A DNA stretch of 64,000 nt from Climacium dendroides (GCA_950106755.1 OX467083.1:20951029-21015028); one strand, 5' to 3'. Shown: positions 1 through 13,803, counted from the stretch's first letter. Numbers and translations: made by a program. Notes: generated from the letters alone by a model not told the origin.

Positions 1-2350
1 TTCAATAAACTTCATCCGCTACTTCCTACTAATTTATTGGTCCAAATTGACTTCTACTTTTGAACTTTTGTTTTGGATTATTCTTAGATTTTGATGTTAT
101 GTTTTCACTTGGATTGAATGAATGATTGTAACTCTCATCCAAATCTAACCTTCTTTACTATCAAACTTTGTCCTACTCTAACTTCTTTGAATTGGTTTCA
201 TTTTTCAAATGTAATCTAGTTAAGGAATCATCTCAAGAGTTCCTATGTGATTTTGAACTCAACTTTGTATTCTAGTTTACTTTTAATGGTCTACTTTGAA
301 CATCTATATAATGACTACTACTCTAGTTTTGTTGTTTTGACTTGCTAATTTTGGTATTTTAAGGACTCTAAGTTGTAGAACATAAAATTAATTTTCTAAA
401 ATGTTAAGGCACTTTTGATTTGAAGTTTCCTATCAAAAGTTATTAATAGATGAAGTTTTGTTTTAAATTGCCTTTTACTTCTAAATTTTATCAAGGTTTT
501 AAGATTCTTTCTTAATTTGATATGGATGATTTCTAGCATTTTAAATCTAGAATTAACTCCTTTAAGTACCACTTCATCTCTACCTATCTTCTTCAATTTT
601 TTAATCTATTTTAAAAGTGTAATATGATTCTAGAATCCTTTGGAATTTATTTAAGTGATTCAAAATTCAAATTTGAAATTTTAGCAGAATCCTAAAGGTT
701 TGATTTGGCCATCTAATTTCTAATTTAACTACAATTTCTTTTAAAAAGTAGATAACAAAGTAGTAAATTTAGACACATACTTCTAGCTCTATATCCACCA
801 TATTTCCTTCTTCTATGAATATCGTGATCATATCATATAGCCCATCTTGTTTCATCTTTTGTTGGATTTTTAAAATTTTTGTGTATTGCTTAAACATTAA
901 CTTCATCAAATATTTTCATACCTTTGTAGAAAATATTATAATCAAGTTGAATGCTTTGCTTTATTAAAAGCTCTAAAGATAAACCTAAAAGAAATGAAAA
1001 GGATGACTAATTAGCGATGTCTAGAACAAGTATGTATAAAGCCAAAGTTCTACCATATAGGTAGAATTATGACAAAAGAAGAAAGGAAGGGTGGGTAATT
1101 TTCAACATTAAATAGACTATGCTAAGCCCTAATTTTGTGGTGAGTTACAAAAAAACATCAAACAAAGAAAAGTAGAAGGGTATTCGATACAAGCAACAAT
1201 TTTGTAAGTCAAGGTTCTAGGGGGATTTTTCCAAAAACGGGAATTTTCACACTAAGGAGCTAGCGCAAAACAACAACAAAGAAACAATGACCCCAAAAGT
1301 GAAACAAAATCTACAAAATCCCAATTGTTAGTATATAAGTGCAATATAATATGCAAACAAGAACAAGGTGCCAAATTTTGATAGGAACCTCACATCCTTC
1401 AAAGAGTGCACCAAAATATTTAAAAAGATGAACAAAATTGCTCCCAAAGCAAAGTGTGGACAACAAATGGCCTAAAATGGCCCAAAACACTACACATAAA
1501 CAAAATGTCAAAGTTTTAACATAGAAATGGTGGTGGTTTGGGGAGAGAGGGGTGGCTTTGCATACATTTTCCAAAGGCTTCATTTTCTCATTTAATTCCA
1601 AGATTTATAGAGTTTTAGTTGTTAATTATTAAAAAAGGCAAATCTATTATTGGACTAATTTCTAACTTTTGGAGAAAAGTTTCAAATGTCAAATGGATTG
1701 TACCATTGACTTTAGAAGGTCAAAATTAGCCTATGACACCTTTTTAGTTTCAAAGTTATTTGAACTTGTTGTAAATTATGAAAATAAAGAACCATATAAT
1801 TGTAAATGAAGGAATTTACATTTTCAAAGAATTTTGACTTTCTTGGAGTATTAAAAAGGATTGTTGGAATAAGAAAATACTTTAATTTGGCTTCATTCAG
1901 ATGTCATATGTTCCCATGGCTTTGGTCAACACCTCAAATTCGTTTAGAGAATCATTGGGGTTGTCCACCTACTAGGTACTTGTTAGTGTTGGAATGCCTT
2001 CAAACTTGTTAAGTTGGTTACTTTATTATGAATAAATATTCTATCCTAATTTTAGTATAATTCTATATGAGATTCTACCACAACTTGAATAATTTTTATG
2101 AATTTCCTAGCACTAATTAAAGCAATTGATTTTTTTTAAAACTATCTCTTGCAATTCAAAAAACTCAACAACTTTATAGGTGATCCCTAAAAGGGTCCCA
2201 TACACTCAATGTAGGCTTATACTCTTGTTTTTCACTTTTTACAAGAAGGTTTGATTGTCATTGTTTTCCTGTTAAATTTGGTGGGCCAGGAATCTTTTAA
2301 TCAAAAGAAAATCTTGACAAACCAATTTCATTATTGAGCTCTTAGCATGT
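1..2350. other. AT-rich spacer, no gene recognised
   Basis: Very AT-rich DNA with homopolymer runs. The open frames are short, low in complexity and match no family I know. No RNA gene, splice-phased exon series or clear transposon end was seen here. Confidence 0.6.
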
Positions 2351-3261
2351 TTTACCCCCTAAAGTTCTTTGACTATATTTTCACCAAAAATCCTCTAAAA
2401 TTGCCATTTTAAAATTACAAAAACATTTTTTAATACAAGAAATTGTAGGATCTTATAGTATACTAATTTGAAAAAATGTAGAAAAAATTTCAGAAATTTT
2501 CAGAAATTTTCATTGTATAGTTGCAAGATATTAGCATTTGAATTGAAGAAAAAACATTGTGGTATGAAAAATAGGGCAGCTGTACTTCACAAGGGCACAT
2601 TTGTATGAAAAAATGTCCATGTTGGTAGTGAAGTGGTGTTTTTTTTGGAATCATTATTCAAAGCAAGTTGGCTACATGCTTGAAAAATTTCACATCATTT
2701 GGAATTGTACAACATATAGGAAAAAAATAGTTAAGATAAACTAAAAAGTAGAGAATGATTCAAAATACTAAATTGTTAAGAATTTAGTTATGGGATTGAA
2801 AAATGTCAATCCCAATGGTTATTATGTTCTAATAAACAATTTACATCCTATGATTTTATTTTTTTCAAAAAATATTATAAATTGAGTTAAATTAAGGACT
2901 TCAAAATTTATTTTAGAGTAGGGAATTGATAATTACTTGCAAACTAAAACTCCTCATAACTTTCATTGATAATCAAAATGGAATGATTCAAAGTTTTTCA
3001 CGTATATATAAATCTTGAAAAACAAATTCAATATTTTTTAATGAAAAAAATGAATTAAAAAAATTTTACCAAGTTGTTTGGTTTAGAAAAAAAAACTACA
3101 TATCATACAATAACCTTTTAACCATGTAGTCAAAAGTTATGAAAATTGTTGGGCCTTCAAGAAAAAACTCATTTACATATTGTGTGAAAATTTCAAAGTA
3201 AAAAAAATTTCCATTCATAAAGACTTTTGCCAAAAATGCAATTTGGTCCTTGAGGGGTTAA
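2351..3261. repeat. Diverged TTAA-type element, related to 62,688-63,669
   Basis: The interior (about 2,780-2,990) aligns by eye with 63,096-63,290: both share a stretch around 'tcccaatgg..a..atgttcta.taaacaatt'. The right edge reads 'gaggggttaa' and the left edge 'tttaccccctaaag', a decayed form of the TTAA-CCCCTAAA end seen in other elements of this window. There is no coding capacity. The limits are approximate. Confidence 0.4.
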
Positions 3262-3570
3262 TCCCCAAACACCCATTTCTTCAATCCTTGGTTGCATTGT
3301 TCTTCACGCTCATTGAATTTGCATCTACTAGGCCAATATCTTACTCGAGATCTTACTTTCTACTTAGGGCACTAGAAATTTTTTTTATGCACATTTTTTT
3401 TCCAATTGGCTACAACCAAAAGATGTTAGCTATTTTTTTTGTAAAAGAAAATTTTCATTTTGAGAGGTCAAGATAGCCAAATTATTGTTGTATTCTAAGA
3501 CTAGTAGCCAAAATTTACCTAGCCATCACCTAATTTTGATATAGATATCACTAAGTATCACATCCATCCC

Positions 3571-3808
3571 TTAACCCTTAAACAACATCGAGAATATTTC
3601 ATTTTCCTGCCGATGAATGACAAAAAATCTCTCCATACAAGACAAAAGTGCAACTATTCGTCCTCCAAATGTTGTAGGAAAAGAGAACATCTTCTACGTA
3701 GCTTGTCTCCCAATGAGTGCTTTTTTTTCATTTTTTTTAAAGCCAACAATTCACACAAACCCAAAATAGATGATTTCCATGGTGACCGGCTCGTCGTGTA
3801 AGGGTTAA
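3571..3808. mobile_element. Short TTAA-type non-autonomous element (about 235 bp class)
   Basis: It starts TTAACCCTTAAAC and ends GTAAGGGTTAA, so the ends are inverted and each carries TTAA. The same body occurs at 35,694-35,923 and 37,008-37,238, and in reverse at 38,251-38,471. Shared internal words include 'gtgcaactattc' and 'ccaatgagtg'. It is non-coding. TTAA followed by CCC is the arrangement of piggyBac-type transposons; membership of that superfamily is inference. Confidence 0.65.
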
Positions 3809-5421
3809 CCCAGTAAGGACGCTACCAGGGCTTTTTTCTTTTGGACCAGTATCCCCCCCCTTGTCCTCACTACAGAGGCCAATTTTAGGAGTGACGAAGC
3901 CAGAGAGGTCGAATTTTTGATAGTCTAACGAAATTTCACCAAAAAAAAAGAGCCATGGATGCCATGGACCACAATAGTTGCACTTTTGTCCTGCATGGAG
4001 AGAGATTCTTTGTCATTCATCGCCCAGAAAATATCTTGGATGTCGGTTTAAGAGTCAAGTTAGGCTGTTCAGTTATTTTTCTTTTGTTTTTGTTTCTGGT
4101 GAGATCTTTGGAACCCTGCGTCCCCCGAACGCATCCAGGGTACCGTTGGAAAGCTCTTTGCAAGGAGGGGTGCACAGGTTTTGTTTCATGGCATAAAAGC
4201 CATTGAACTTTGAAGTTGCCCTTTCTTTCTTTTTCTTTGTTTCTGGGGTGGAGCCTGGCTCTAATAAGCATTCGCTTTTTCAAGGACAGATGATTCAGGA
4301 CAGAGTCACATGAGGCTTGCATGCTGAGTCAGCCGAGGCCAGCACTCTACTCAATGGATGGGATGCGTCCAAACCAAGTCAGTCATCAGTCAGGTGGAAC
4401 CAAGTCAGTTGGACCGACCGACCGACTGACCGACTCTAGAGCAACCTGCTGTGTGGCAAGGACCTATAAGCAATCCAAAAGCCCTGGCTGAGAATTGGCG
4501 ACTGAGCTCCAACTTCTTCCTCCCAGAGAAAAAGGGACAGTTGCAGCTTTTTGCCTTTTCCACAGTCCCTGCAAGGATGAACCCTCTTTACATCCATGGA
4601 AATGGATGAAAGTTGCAATCTATGGATGAATGTTCAATTACTCATCCCAAGTATTGTACATTCATCCAAAATAGAGCGACACTATTCCAAATTTAGTAGC
4701 AAATTGGTCATTTCATCCATTGAAAAGCAAGAATGTTTTATTCAAGATTTCTTATACAAATGTTCATCGCTTTTCAGTGAAATTTGCTAAAGCAAAACAC
4801 CCCCATGAGCTTGCCTTTCTAGTACACCATGTCAAAACCCTAAAACCCTATAGATAAGGTAGGAAGGTAGGAGTTGTCGAAACTACCCATGGAAGAGCAT
4901 ATTTGCTCAGGATTTCTTCTGTTGTAAGTTCATTGAAGCATTTCCTAACAAATTTCCATGGAGAAGAAGAGAGGGAGATGTCCACGTCCATTGCAATTGG
5001 ATTTGTAGTTTTTAGACTTCAGCTGAATTAGATAATTATGATTTTCTAAAGCTTGTAGTAGAAGGGGGCTATTGAAGGCCATAGACTATACTCCCTAGAA
5101 ATGTCAAACAATTGTCCATCAGTGGTGCTAATAGTGGAGTTCAAAAATGAAGGCATGTGATAGTGGAACAATATAGTGCATAGGATTAATCGCCTAGGAT
5201 GGCACAAAGTATTCCCCCACTCATAACTCCACATTACTACTTATATTGCAATTTGGTTTACTTCCAAATCAAATTTAGTCCCCAAATTGTGCAACCAAGA
5301 GTAATCCCAAATTGGCACCTATTCTTCATCACTAAATTGCTTTTCATTCTTGTAGTAACAATTCAAGGTTCAATAAAATGAGCAATTCTTAGAGCATGGG
5401 TAGAATTTGGACATAGCTACC
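3809..5421. other. Spacer with fragments of short repeats
   Basis: No gene recognised. About 3,955-4,035 is a fragment of the 235-bp TTAA class in reverse ('tgcacttttgtcc', 'gattctttgtcat'). At 4,380-4,440 a run of GACC/GACT tetramers forms a small simple repeat. The open frames here overlap each other on both strands and do not look conserved. Confidence 0.5.
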
Positions 5422-5958
5422 TTACCTCTTAAATGTCCAAGGTACCAAATTTTGGTATTGACAATACTTTGAAGTCTAATAAAAACTAACCAATTTACTA
5501 TCTTTTGAAGTTTATGTATTTTTAAAACTCTCTTGGAGGTCTAATTTTAGCATCAAAAATCTAATTTTAAAAATGATTGATTATGATTTTTTTATTCACA
5601 ATTTTGTGCAAGGGTGTCCACTGCAATCTTAACTTTTCGTAGTGTTGAGGTTATGTATGTAAGGTCCTTTAATTTCATGTTTTTTTGGTGACCAACTATT
5701 TAGATTTGACATGTGAAAAAAAGATTGAAAGACTTCAAATCACTTTTGTGGTTTTAGCACCCTTGTGATCAAACATTATAATATTTTAAGCCATAAGTGA
5801 TATTGTTGTATTTTCTTTTCCTCATGTGATCTTTAATTTTAATATATACAATTACAATTCAAAAAAACTTGATACAACTTACCCAAATGTTATCTTTTTG
5901 TTCAATTTAAAGCAAATTCACAGAAGCTCTAAAAAGGCCTTGGACATATAGGGATTAA
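5422..5958. mobile_element. TTAA-type element, long class (about 540-670 bp)
   Basis: The left end is 'ttacctcttaaatgtccaag' (a decayed TTAA-CCCCTAAATG). The right end is 'ccttggacatatagggatta' followed by A. Near the left end is 'tattgacaatactttgaag', also found at 10,230, 34,350, 39,075 and, inverted, 36,620. Other shared words are 'gcaagggtgtccactgcaat' and 'ggtgaccaacta'. No open frame of note. The next bases, at 5,958-5,977, happen to be telomere-like CCCTAAA. Confidence 0.6.
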
Positions 5959-7025
5959 ACCCTAAACCCTAAACCAAGACATGAGGACTAATTCCATCCT
6001 CCAGTCACAAGGGAGCAAACAAAGTTTGGTTGAGAGAGGGTACCACCAACTTTCCATTGAGTCCATTCAGTACCATTGATAGCTTAGTAGGGTAGTATGT
6101 TCTAAAAGCACCCATGTTCTAAAAGTGATCATAATACAGAGTTACATTTTGTTTTTTCCAATGTACCAATAGCAAACATTTTAAGACATGGGCACTTTTA
6201 ATGACCATTGCGTTTCAACTTCAAAAATTCATAACTAATTCCTCAAAGGTCCAAAAAATACAAAAGAACTTGGATTAATGCCAATTCCATTTGTCTTCCT
6301 ATAAAAAAATCTATTAAAAATTGTTTCAATGAGTTTAGATTCCGCCAAATGCAATCAACTCTTAAATGATTGCTTGAAGAGTAGACTACCAACAATCCCA
6401 AAACTCGCTAACTCGGTTTCTACTTAATTTTTTCATGCCCTCAATGTAAATTCAAAAAAAAAATCTTCCAAAAATGAACATTTGGGCTCATTACCCTGAA
6501 ACCATTCTGGGATCACTGCAGACTACCATACAACTGAAATGTACCGATGACTGACATGTATTGGTAAGTTCAATGACTCCCTCTCCCTTGCCGTCCTATT
6601 CAAATGAAATGGATGAACTTAATGGATGAAATGGATGAACTTAATGGATGAAATGGATGAACTTCGTGGATGAAATGGATTACTTTTTTTACTTTTTTTT
6701 TCATCTTTCCATGTGTCAGCCAACGCCACTATTTGGGGGGGATAGAAAGGTTTAGAATCCAAGATGGTGGCTGCTGTTGAGGCTCTATCCACAGAGGATA
6801 TTACAAAGGACAATTGATACATGAGGAAACGAGATGCTGTCCTTTCTGCTCAAAAGCAATGCAAAACAGGGCTGTGCAGGGAATATTTGGCAAGATATTC
6901 ACTTCCTTTGATATCACAAAAAAATGCTATCCAATCTCTCTATTTTGGATGAATGTACACCTTTTGGATGAATGTACAACCGATGAAATTTTCAGCTATA
7001 GTACTACTTACGCATCGGGAAAAAG
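5959..7025. other. Spacer, no gene recognised
   Basis: AT-rich, with a short tandem repeat at 6,606-6,680 annotated separately. No protein family is recognisable in any frame. Confidence 0.5.
6606..6680. repeat. 22-bp tandem repeat, about 3.4 copies
   Basis: The unit 'gaaatggatgaacttaatgg' plus 'at' repeats at 6,606, 6,628 and 6,650 (the last with a few changes), then a partial unit. The unit itself is built from 'atggatga' words. Confidence 0.85.
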
Positions 7026-7291
7026 CCCCCCATTGCAACACTATTGTCGCAATACTGCTTCAATGGTTGAGTAGTAGAGTACTAAGAACATACTATTCCA
7101 GTACTACAACAATACAATTTCAATGAGAGGGTGTACTCTATCCATTGGAAGTATACTATTGTAGTATTTCAACATTATATTCTTAGTACTGTATTGTTCA
7201 ACCGTTGGAAGTATACTATTGTAGTATTTCAATAGTATGTTCTTAGTACTGTACTGTTCAACCATTGAAATAGTATTGTTGCAATGGGGGG
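7026..7291. mobile_element. Foldback element with CCCCCCATTGCAA ends
   Basis: The left end 'ccccccattgcaacactatt' is mirrored by 'attgttgcaatgggggg' at the right. Long inverted arms ('gagtactaagaacatactat' against 'atagtatgttcttagtact') run inwards. The right arm holds two tandem copies of a roughly 57-bp unit beginning 'ttggaagtatactattgtag' (about 7,147 and 7,204). No coding frame. It is likely a miniature inverted-repeat element; I see no clear target-site duplication. Confidence 0.6.
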
Positions 7292-9041
7292 ATACTTTTC
7301 TGATGAGTACTTATATTGCAAGTTTCATCCATTTCCATAGATGTAAATGGACTCATTACTTTAGTGAAGATAGGTTTTTTGCATTGCCCGAAAAAATTGA
7401 AAAAAATGAAAACCTTGTGTCCTTTGTAAGTGGCACTTGAGTCAAGGATTATACTATTGGGGATTCATTATTTTTTTTTATCATTTTTTTCTATTTTTTA
7501 ATCCATTAAATGATATGGAGTATTTAAAAAAAAAATTGAATGAAAAAAAGTTTTTCCAAAACAATAAGATGTTGGACCAAGCCTCACGCTACTTGTACTC
7601 ATGATACTAGTCCTCAAATTAAAGTATCAACTTGCTTGGATTTTAGAATTTTGATGATGATCTGATTGGGGTGAAGCATATTTATGCATTGACACATGTA
7701 TGTAGGATCAATTTGTTAATTTGTGGGGTCCTTAAGGGTGAGATGTACAAATGAAGATATGAAATTGGTAAGCAATTCCACACATGTTTGGGAGTAGTAG
7801 AAGGTAATGTAAATTTTATGCCATGTAAAAAGATAGAAATTTTGAAGATTGCAGTATTTTTTGATAATTTTATACCTTGAATTGAAGTTATTGTGAATTT
7901 TGGAAGCTAAAAGTTGGTCTCAATCTGTACCAAATGTATAGACTCTTCCAATTTTGATCATTCAAGAACTACTTTCCCACTCACTACTTCCTACTTTCTT
8001 GCTCACTACATTGGGACATGTGTCATGACCTTATTAGTCCCAACCTTGAAAAGGAGAAAAAATCACATTCCAAGCTTTGGTTGGAAATTTGTTATGATTT
8101 TGGTGGGAAATAGCTGCACCTTACATGTTGGACTTAGTGGACAAGGACATGAATTACCATTATTATATTACTCTCGCATAGAGAATGAAATAGGAATGCA
8201 ATGCTCAATCATTAAGAAGAGATATCTTTAATTTCATTTCAATAATTTTCAAAAATTAGAGATACACTTTAGGTATTCAATGAGTTTCATGCATGGTTTT
8301 CTACCAATTGCAGATTCCAAACAAAGTTGGATTCAAAGTTTGGTGAGGAATTTAATTAGATGTCTCATCTTCTCTTTATATTGAGTTTATACTACTGAAT
8401 GAATATTTCTATTATTTACTAGACATTTGATCACTATTTGTTAAATATGTTATAATATAAATGCATTTGCAAGCTGTTTGCATGAAATGAAATTCAATCA
8501 CGCACTAATTTTTTTCAACATTACAATTAGTATCTATAGAAGTACAATTACAAAAATATTAGTTATAGTATAGAATACCAATAATGTCATGAAAGGTTTT
8601 ATATATAACATAGGATGCTTGATAAATGGACATCTTATTTTTAGATGTAGAAATGTAGTGCAACCTAAAACAATTTTTCTGACTTGACAACTACTTTAGA
8701 GTTAATATATCCCTAAATAATTTGATCATAACTTTAATAGTCTAGATTTCTTTTGATTTGACTAATCTTTAGGGTTTAGATATGTTTCAAAGTTATAGGC
8801 TTTAGGTCTTGGTAGTGATTTGATTGTCCAATTTATGTTGAAAATCTTTATAGTATTGTGTTGCATTGATTTCAGCTTGGCAATTTTCTTATCTTTTGGA
8901 TGTTTACAAGTTGTTGAGAAGATTGTACTTGATAAGTTCTAGGGGAGTTTTAAGTTTTGCTAGTGAGTGTAGAGTTTTGGTAGTGTGGTGGATATATAAG
9001 GACATTTGTTGTCCTATTAGTGGTAGGCAATTAAATTTTAT

Positions 9042-9074
<33 letters not shown>

Positions 9075-10189
9075 ATGCATGTACAATTTAGTTTTCATGC
9101 ACAATGAAATTGCATTTATGAATACAAATGTTAGGAAGCTCTTTGTTTTTGTTGTCATGGATGGTATAGATGTTGAACCATATAGAATGGTGTGTATACG
9201 ATTTCATAAAACATTGACGATACAATGTTCTTTTGCTTAATTTCCAATACAAATACAGAATGCACAGAGATAAGTATTTGAAACTATATATTTATATTTG
9301 TTAAAATATAGTGTGCTTTCTTTTGACCCTAAATTGCAAATGTGTTGCCAAAAAAACAAAAACAAAAGTACCATAGCATAGCCATAAAATATATCCAATA
9401 ATTTATAAATAATTTGAAGTCTATTGTTAAAAAGTAGAAAAAAAATTATGTATTTTTAGAATGCTTAAAATTACCAGTGCAAAAATTAAGATCCTTCATG
9501 CAATATTAGTCAAACATTTTACTATACCTCTGTAAAAGTAACATAGTCCAATTGACCCCTAAATGCCCAAAGCACCAAAATTTTACAGGTGGCATTTAAA
9601 TCCAATAAAAATTTAAATTTCCAATCCCACCCCCCAAAACCCAACCCAAATCCAAACCCACCCCAACCCTAACCAACCTCCCTATTTGTAATTTTAGATT
9701 GATATGGAATATTGTCATATTGTTGTTTTGCCATATCTGTATTTGTATCCGTATATGTCTTCCATATCCATATCATAATTGTATTTGTATTCATATCCGT
9801 ATTCCAAATCGATGATTCAAAGATTGGTTTCAGTTTGTTTTTTCTGAGTAGATCAATGGTTTGCAATTTTTGAGAATTGAAAGTGGGGTTAATCAAAAAC
9901 ATGCTTTTTGCATCTTTTCACCACATAGTAATACAATTCAAACACAATCATCACTTGCAATATAAATATAATAATAATTATGGACATTCTTTTGTGCTTG
10001 GAGATCAAATTACATATTAATATAAAATAGATTTTGTGCAAAACATAATATTGCTATGTAATAATACCAAATAGTATGTGTAAAAAAATTCTCCAAAATA
10101 AATGGTTATAGGCAACATATTGTGCATTTGTGTGACTTTTAATCTTAAGCAAAAAGAGACTAGTAGTTATGGCTACCTTAGCTAGGCTA
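7292..10189. other. AT-rich spacer, no gene recognised
   Basis: No gene found. About 7,870-8,035 resembles 55,015-55,165 inside the retroelement insertion (shared 'gtgaattttgg..gc.aaaagttggt' and 'atgtgtcatga'), so it belongs to a dispersed repeat. About 9,555-9,620 is a left-end fragment of the long TTAA class ('acccctaaatgcccaaagc'). Confidence 0.5.
9047..9074. repeat. (TA)14 microsatellite
   Basis: Uninterrupted TA dinucleotide run. Confidence 0.95.
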
Positions 10190-10856
10190 TTAACCCCTAA
10201 ATGTTTGAGGCACCCAAATTTGGTGTTGACAATACTTTGAAATTAAATAAAACCTAACAAATTTTATTTTTATTTTTAGTAGTTTGTAATTTTGATTTTT
10301 TTTCGAAGTCTAGTTTTAGCATCAAAAATCTAATTTTAAAAATGATTGATTATGATTTTTCTATTCACAATTTTGTGCAAGGGTGTCCATTGCAATCTTG
10401 ATTTATTTATTTATTTTGAGGTTTCTAGAAATAGGCCTCAAATACACTAGATCTTGGAGAAAAATTCACATTAGAAATTCATTGAAAATAATTGTAGAGT
10501 AGATTTTGAGAAGCCATATATTGATTGGAGTTATATATGTTAGGCCCTCTATATTTATATTTTATATTTTATATTTTTTTGGTGACCAACTATTGAGATT
10601 TGACATGTGAAAAGAAAATTGAAAGACTCTAGATCACTTTCATAGTTCTAACACCCTTGTGATCAAACATTATAATCTTTCAACCCATAAGTGATATTGT
10701 GTTTTCTTTTCCTATGAGATCTCTAACATCTCTAGTTTGAATTTGTATAGTCACAATTCTAAAAAACTTGATACAATTTATCAAAATGTTGTCTTTTAAT
10801 TCAATTTAGAGCAAATTCCTAGAATCTCTAAAAAGGCCTTGGACATTTAGGGATTA
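10190..10856. mobile_element. TTAA-type element, long class
   Basis: It begins TTAACCCCTAAATGTTTGAGG and ends GGCCTTGGACATTTAGGGATTAG; the last base of the second TTAA is changed. The interior is colinear with 5,422-5,958 and 39,041-39,686 ('gttgacaatactttgaa', 'gcaagggtgtccattgcaat', 'ggtgaccaactattgagat'). Non-coding. Confidence 0.7.
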
Positions 10857-11441
10857 GCCAAAGACAACCAAGTTGTATTCGTTGGTATTATTATTTATAT
10901 GCTTAAAATATATTTTACTACCAATATGATAATTTCAAAAAATAAATTGTATTTGTTTCAATTAAAAAAAATTGTACATCAATAAAAGTAGATTTGGGGA
11001 TTTGAATTTCATCAACATTGGGGCACTTTGGCTAGGTGCATAAATGGTAATTGAATCCACTAAACCCTAATTTGAGTGCAAAAATGACTAGTAGTTGAAA
11101 TTATGGCAAATTCATTATATTAATTTGAACAAAATATACTATTTAAAATTTTCCAAATGCAATATTTAGTTAATTTTTAAGAAAATTGCTTACACTTGGA
11201 GCTCTTTTGCAAGATCTTTTTTTTAGGACCACCAATCTTTACCTTTGCCACTAATGCTTCCTTCACCTTTAAAAAAATTAAATTTGAAAATTCTTCAAAT
11301 TTGAGCCATTTTGGATATTCTTCAACATCACCCAAGTCACTTGGTGATTTTGGTGCTATAATTTATCCATGAAGCTTATATAGAGAGAGTTTCAACAATT
11401 CATTGGATTAAATTAAAACAAAATTGTAGATACAAGTACTT

Positions 11442-11708
11442 CATCACAAAGTTTAGACCCTACAGTTTGTCAATAGGAATCATATGGTTATCGTTATTTC
11501 ATGGGTTTGCACGTTAATTACAATTTATTGCATCATTATGATGCATTACTTCGCATCGTTATTGCATTGTTACAATGCATTACTTGCAACTGCATCGTAA
11601 CAATTCAAAGTAACGCTTCGTAATGATGCAATAAATTGTAATTAACGTGCAAACCTATGAAACCACATGATAACTGTTGACAAACTGTAGGGTCTAAACT
11701 TTGTGATG
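11442..11708. mobile_element. Foldback element with arms of about 100 bp
   Basis: The left arm starts 'catcacaaagtttagaccct' and the right arm ends with its reverse complement 'agggtctaaactttgtgatg'. The arms go on through 'acagtttgtca', 'tgcacgttaattacaattta' and 'ttgcatcattatgatgcatt', leaving a short GCAT/TGCA-rich middle. Non-coding. It is a miniature transposon of unassigned superfamily, with no certain target-site duplication. Confidence 0.75.
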
Positions 11709-13799
11709 TTATTCCATAATTTATAATAAAATTAAAAAATATATTTTGACCAATATTCTTTTAACTTTCTGATTGTTGGTACTTTGACAACCAAATAGGT
11801 AATTATTTTAAATTACTTTGATAGATCTAATGCACCAATGATTATAATGAATATAAAGATAACAAGTGATTAAATATGTTACTCTTCAAAGTCAAATTTA
11901 AATTGCTTTGAGAAAAAATTTGGTACAAAGATATGATATAGATAGACATTAGGAATAAATGCTGTATTTATTTGTTCAAAAGTGATTTAATTCAAGAATA
12001 GTTCAAAAATGGTTATAAAAGACAATGATGAAAACTTACCAAAAAAATAATTTCACCATAACTTAAGCCTTAAAAAATAATTGGATGGATTGAAAAATTG
12101 AGTCTAAAAATACTAGATATATCCACCTTTAATATTACATACATCTTTCCATGCTTAGACTTGAAAAGCTTACATTCAACATAGTATTTGAAAAAAATAT
12201 ATAAATAATTTAATTATTAATTTTCAATAAAATTTTAATAATAAAAATAAAAATATCAATTTAATAAAATAAAAATTAAATCTAGAATAATTTTTCAAAT
12301 CTAAACTTTAAAAAAAGTTTGCTTATCTTTTTGAAAATTGGTCAAAAACTAATATATTTCAAGAACCATTTCTTTGTTAAAAACTATGATGTGTGATTTT
12401 CTTGGATTATTTAAAAATAAATTTTAAATTTTCCTTGATTATTAATTTTATTTCAAAAAAATTTCAAACAATTTGTATCAATAATCTAGAATAAAAGAAC
12501 TCTATTAGCAACCAGGTACCAACTAGGCTACAATTTGTTTGAGAAACGTCCAACCTACTGGAAAACCAATTGATTTTCTTTTAACAATAATTTAGTTTGA
12601 ACTATTTATATTATAATTTAATTTATTATTTAAGTGTTCAATTGTATAGCTTTACAACCAACTCTCTACAATGAAGTTAGGACTTAATAATTGTCCAAAA
12701 ATAATCATAAAGACAATGAAGTATTACAACTAGCATAAGTTACTTTCAATTTTATTTTTGTTGGTCTTATGCTTATTAACACTTTAAAGCAATCTTATTG
12801 TAACTCATTAATTGCATTCAAGATGTCAATTATTGAGCAATTGCAATATAAGAATATTACATACTTTGCAAGGTATAATTACTTTGAAATATTTACTACT
12901 ACCATTAAATAAAATCTCGACACTAAGGAGTGCCATTTGACTATTGACTAATGTGTAAATACAATGAAATAAAAAAATATTTTTATTATTATTATTAATT
13001 TTTATAATCACCAGTCTGACAAGGTATACAATCTTATACAAATTGGCAACATTCTATGTGACAAGATTTAAGTTGAATTTTTTTCATTTGCACATTTGCA
13101 TGTAGTCAAATGACCCTCTAAAGGGCTGAAATTTTTTCTAATCCATACAAACCTAGTCAAATTATGCAATTGAAATAAAATTTCAATTTCAATTCAGAAA
13201 AAACTTAGTCACATTTGAAAAAAATAAAGAAATTTACATTAGTATCATAAACATTGCTAGGCATCATCAATAGTTCCATAATCCAAAAACATTTGAACTA
13301 GGTGAAGATGATGGTGTTTGAGAGAAATAGTAAAAATGGTGATGAAGATGATAGTTGAAAGGATGATGTTGATGGTTATGAACATTCATGCCTTTTTTTT
13401 GGAGGGGGTGATTTTATTCCTATAATTCAATTGATCATGGATTCTAGAATCTACAACACTAATGAAATAGCATGCATTGTATAATAAATGTTTTTTCATG
13501 ATTAACAATTTTGTAAATAGGTATTACAAATCAACTACCAACAATGTTATAAAATTCACAAATATATAGTTTGGTGTGTAATTTTTTTTTATTAAATTAA
13601 TAATATTTTAACAATTATTCAAAATGGGTATTTTGACCTTATTTTAGAGAAAGACTAAGGTTTAAATTAATTCATAATACCATGAATAGTTATAGACAAG
13701 TTATTTTTTTTTAACAAAGTGATATTCAAATAATAAGATTAACAATAACTTACCTTTTTGTTACTTTGTTAAAATAAAAAACTATATATTATCTAAATT

Positions 13800-13803
<4 letters not shown>

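Noticed and set aside
5955..5980. Telomere-like CCCTAAA repeats
   Set aside because: Only two to three units at the edge of a transposon whose own end contains CCCTAAA. Chance or end decay is enough to explain it.
6606..7291. Possible CRISPR-like or regularly spaced repeat array
   Set aside because: The repeats are simple tandem units or foldback arms without spacers, and the DNA is eukaryotic.
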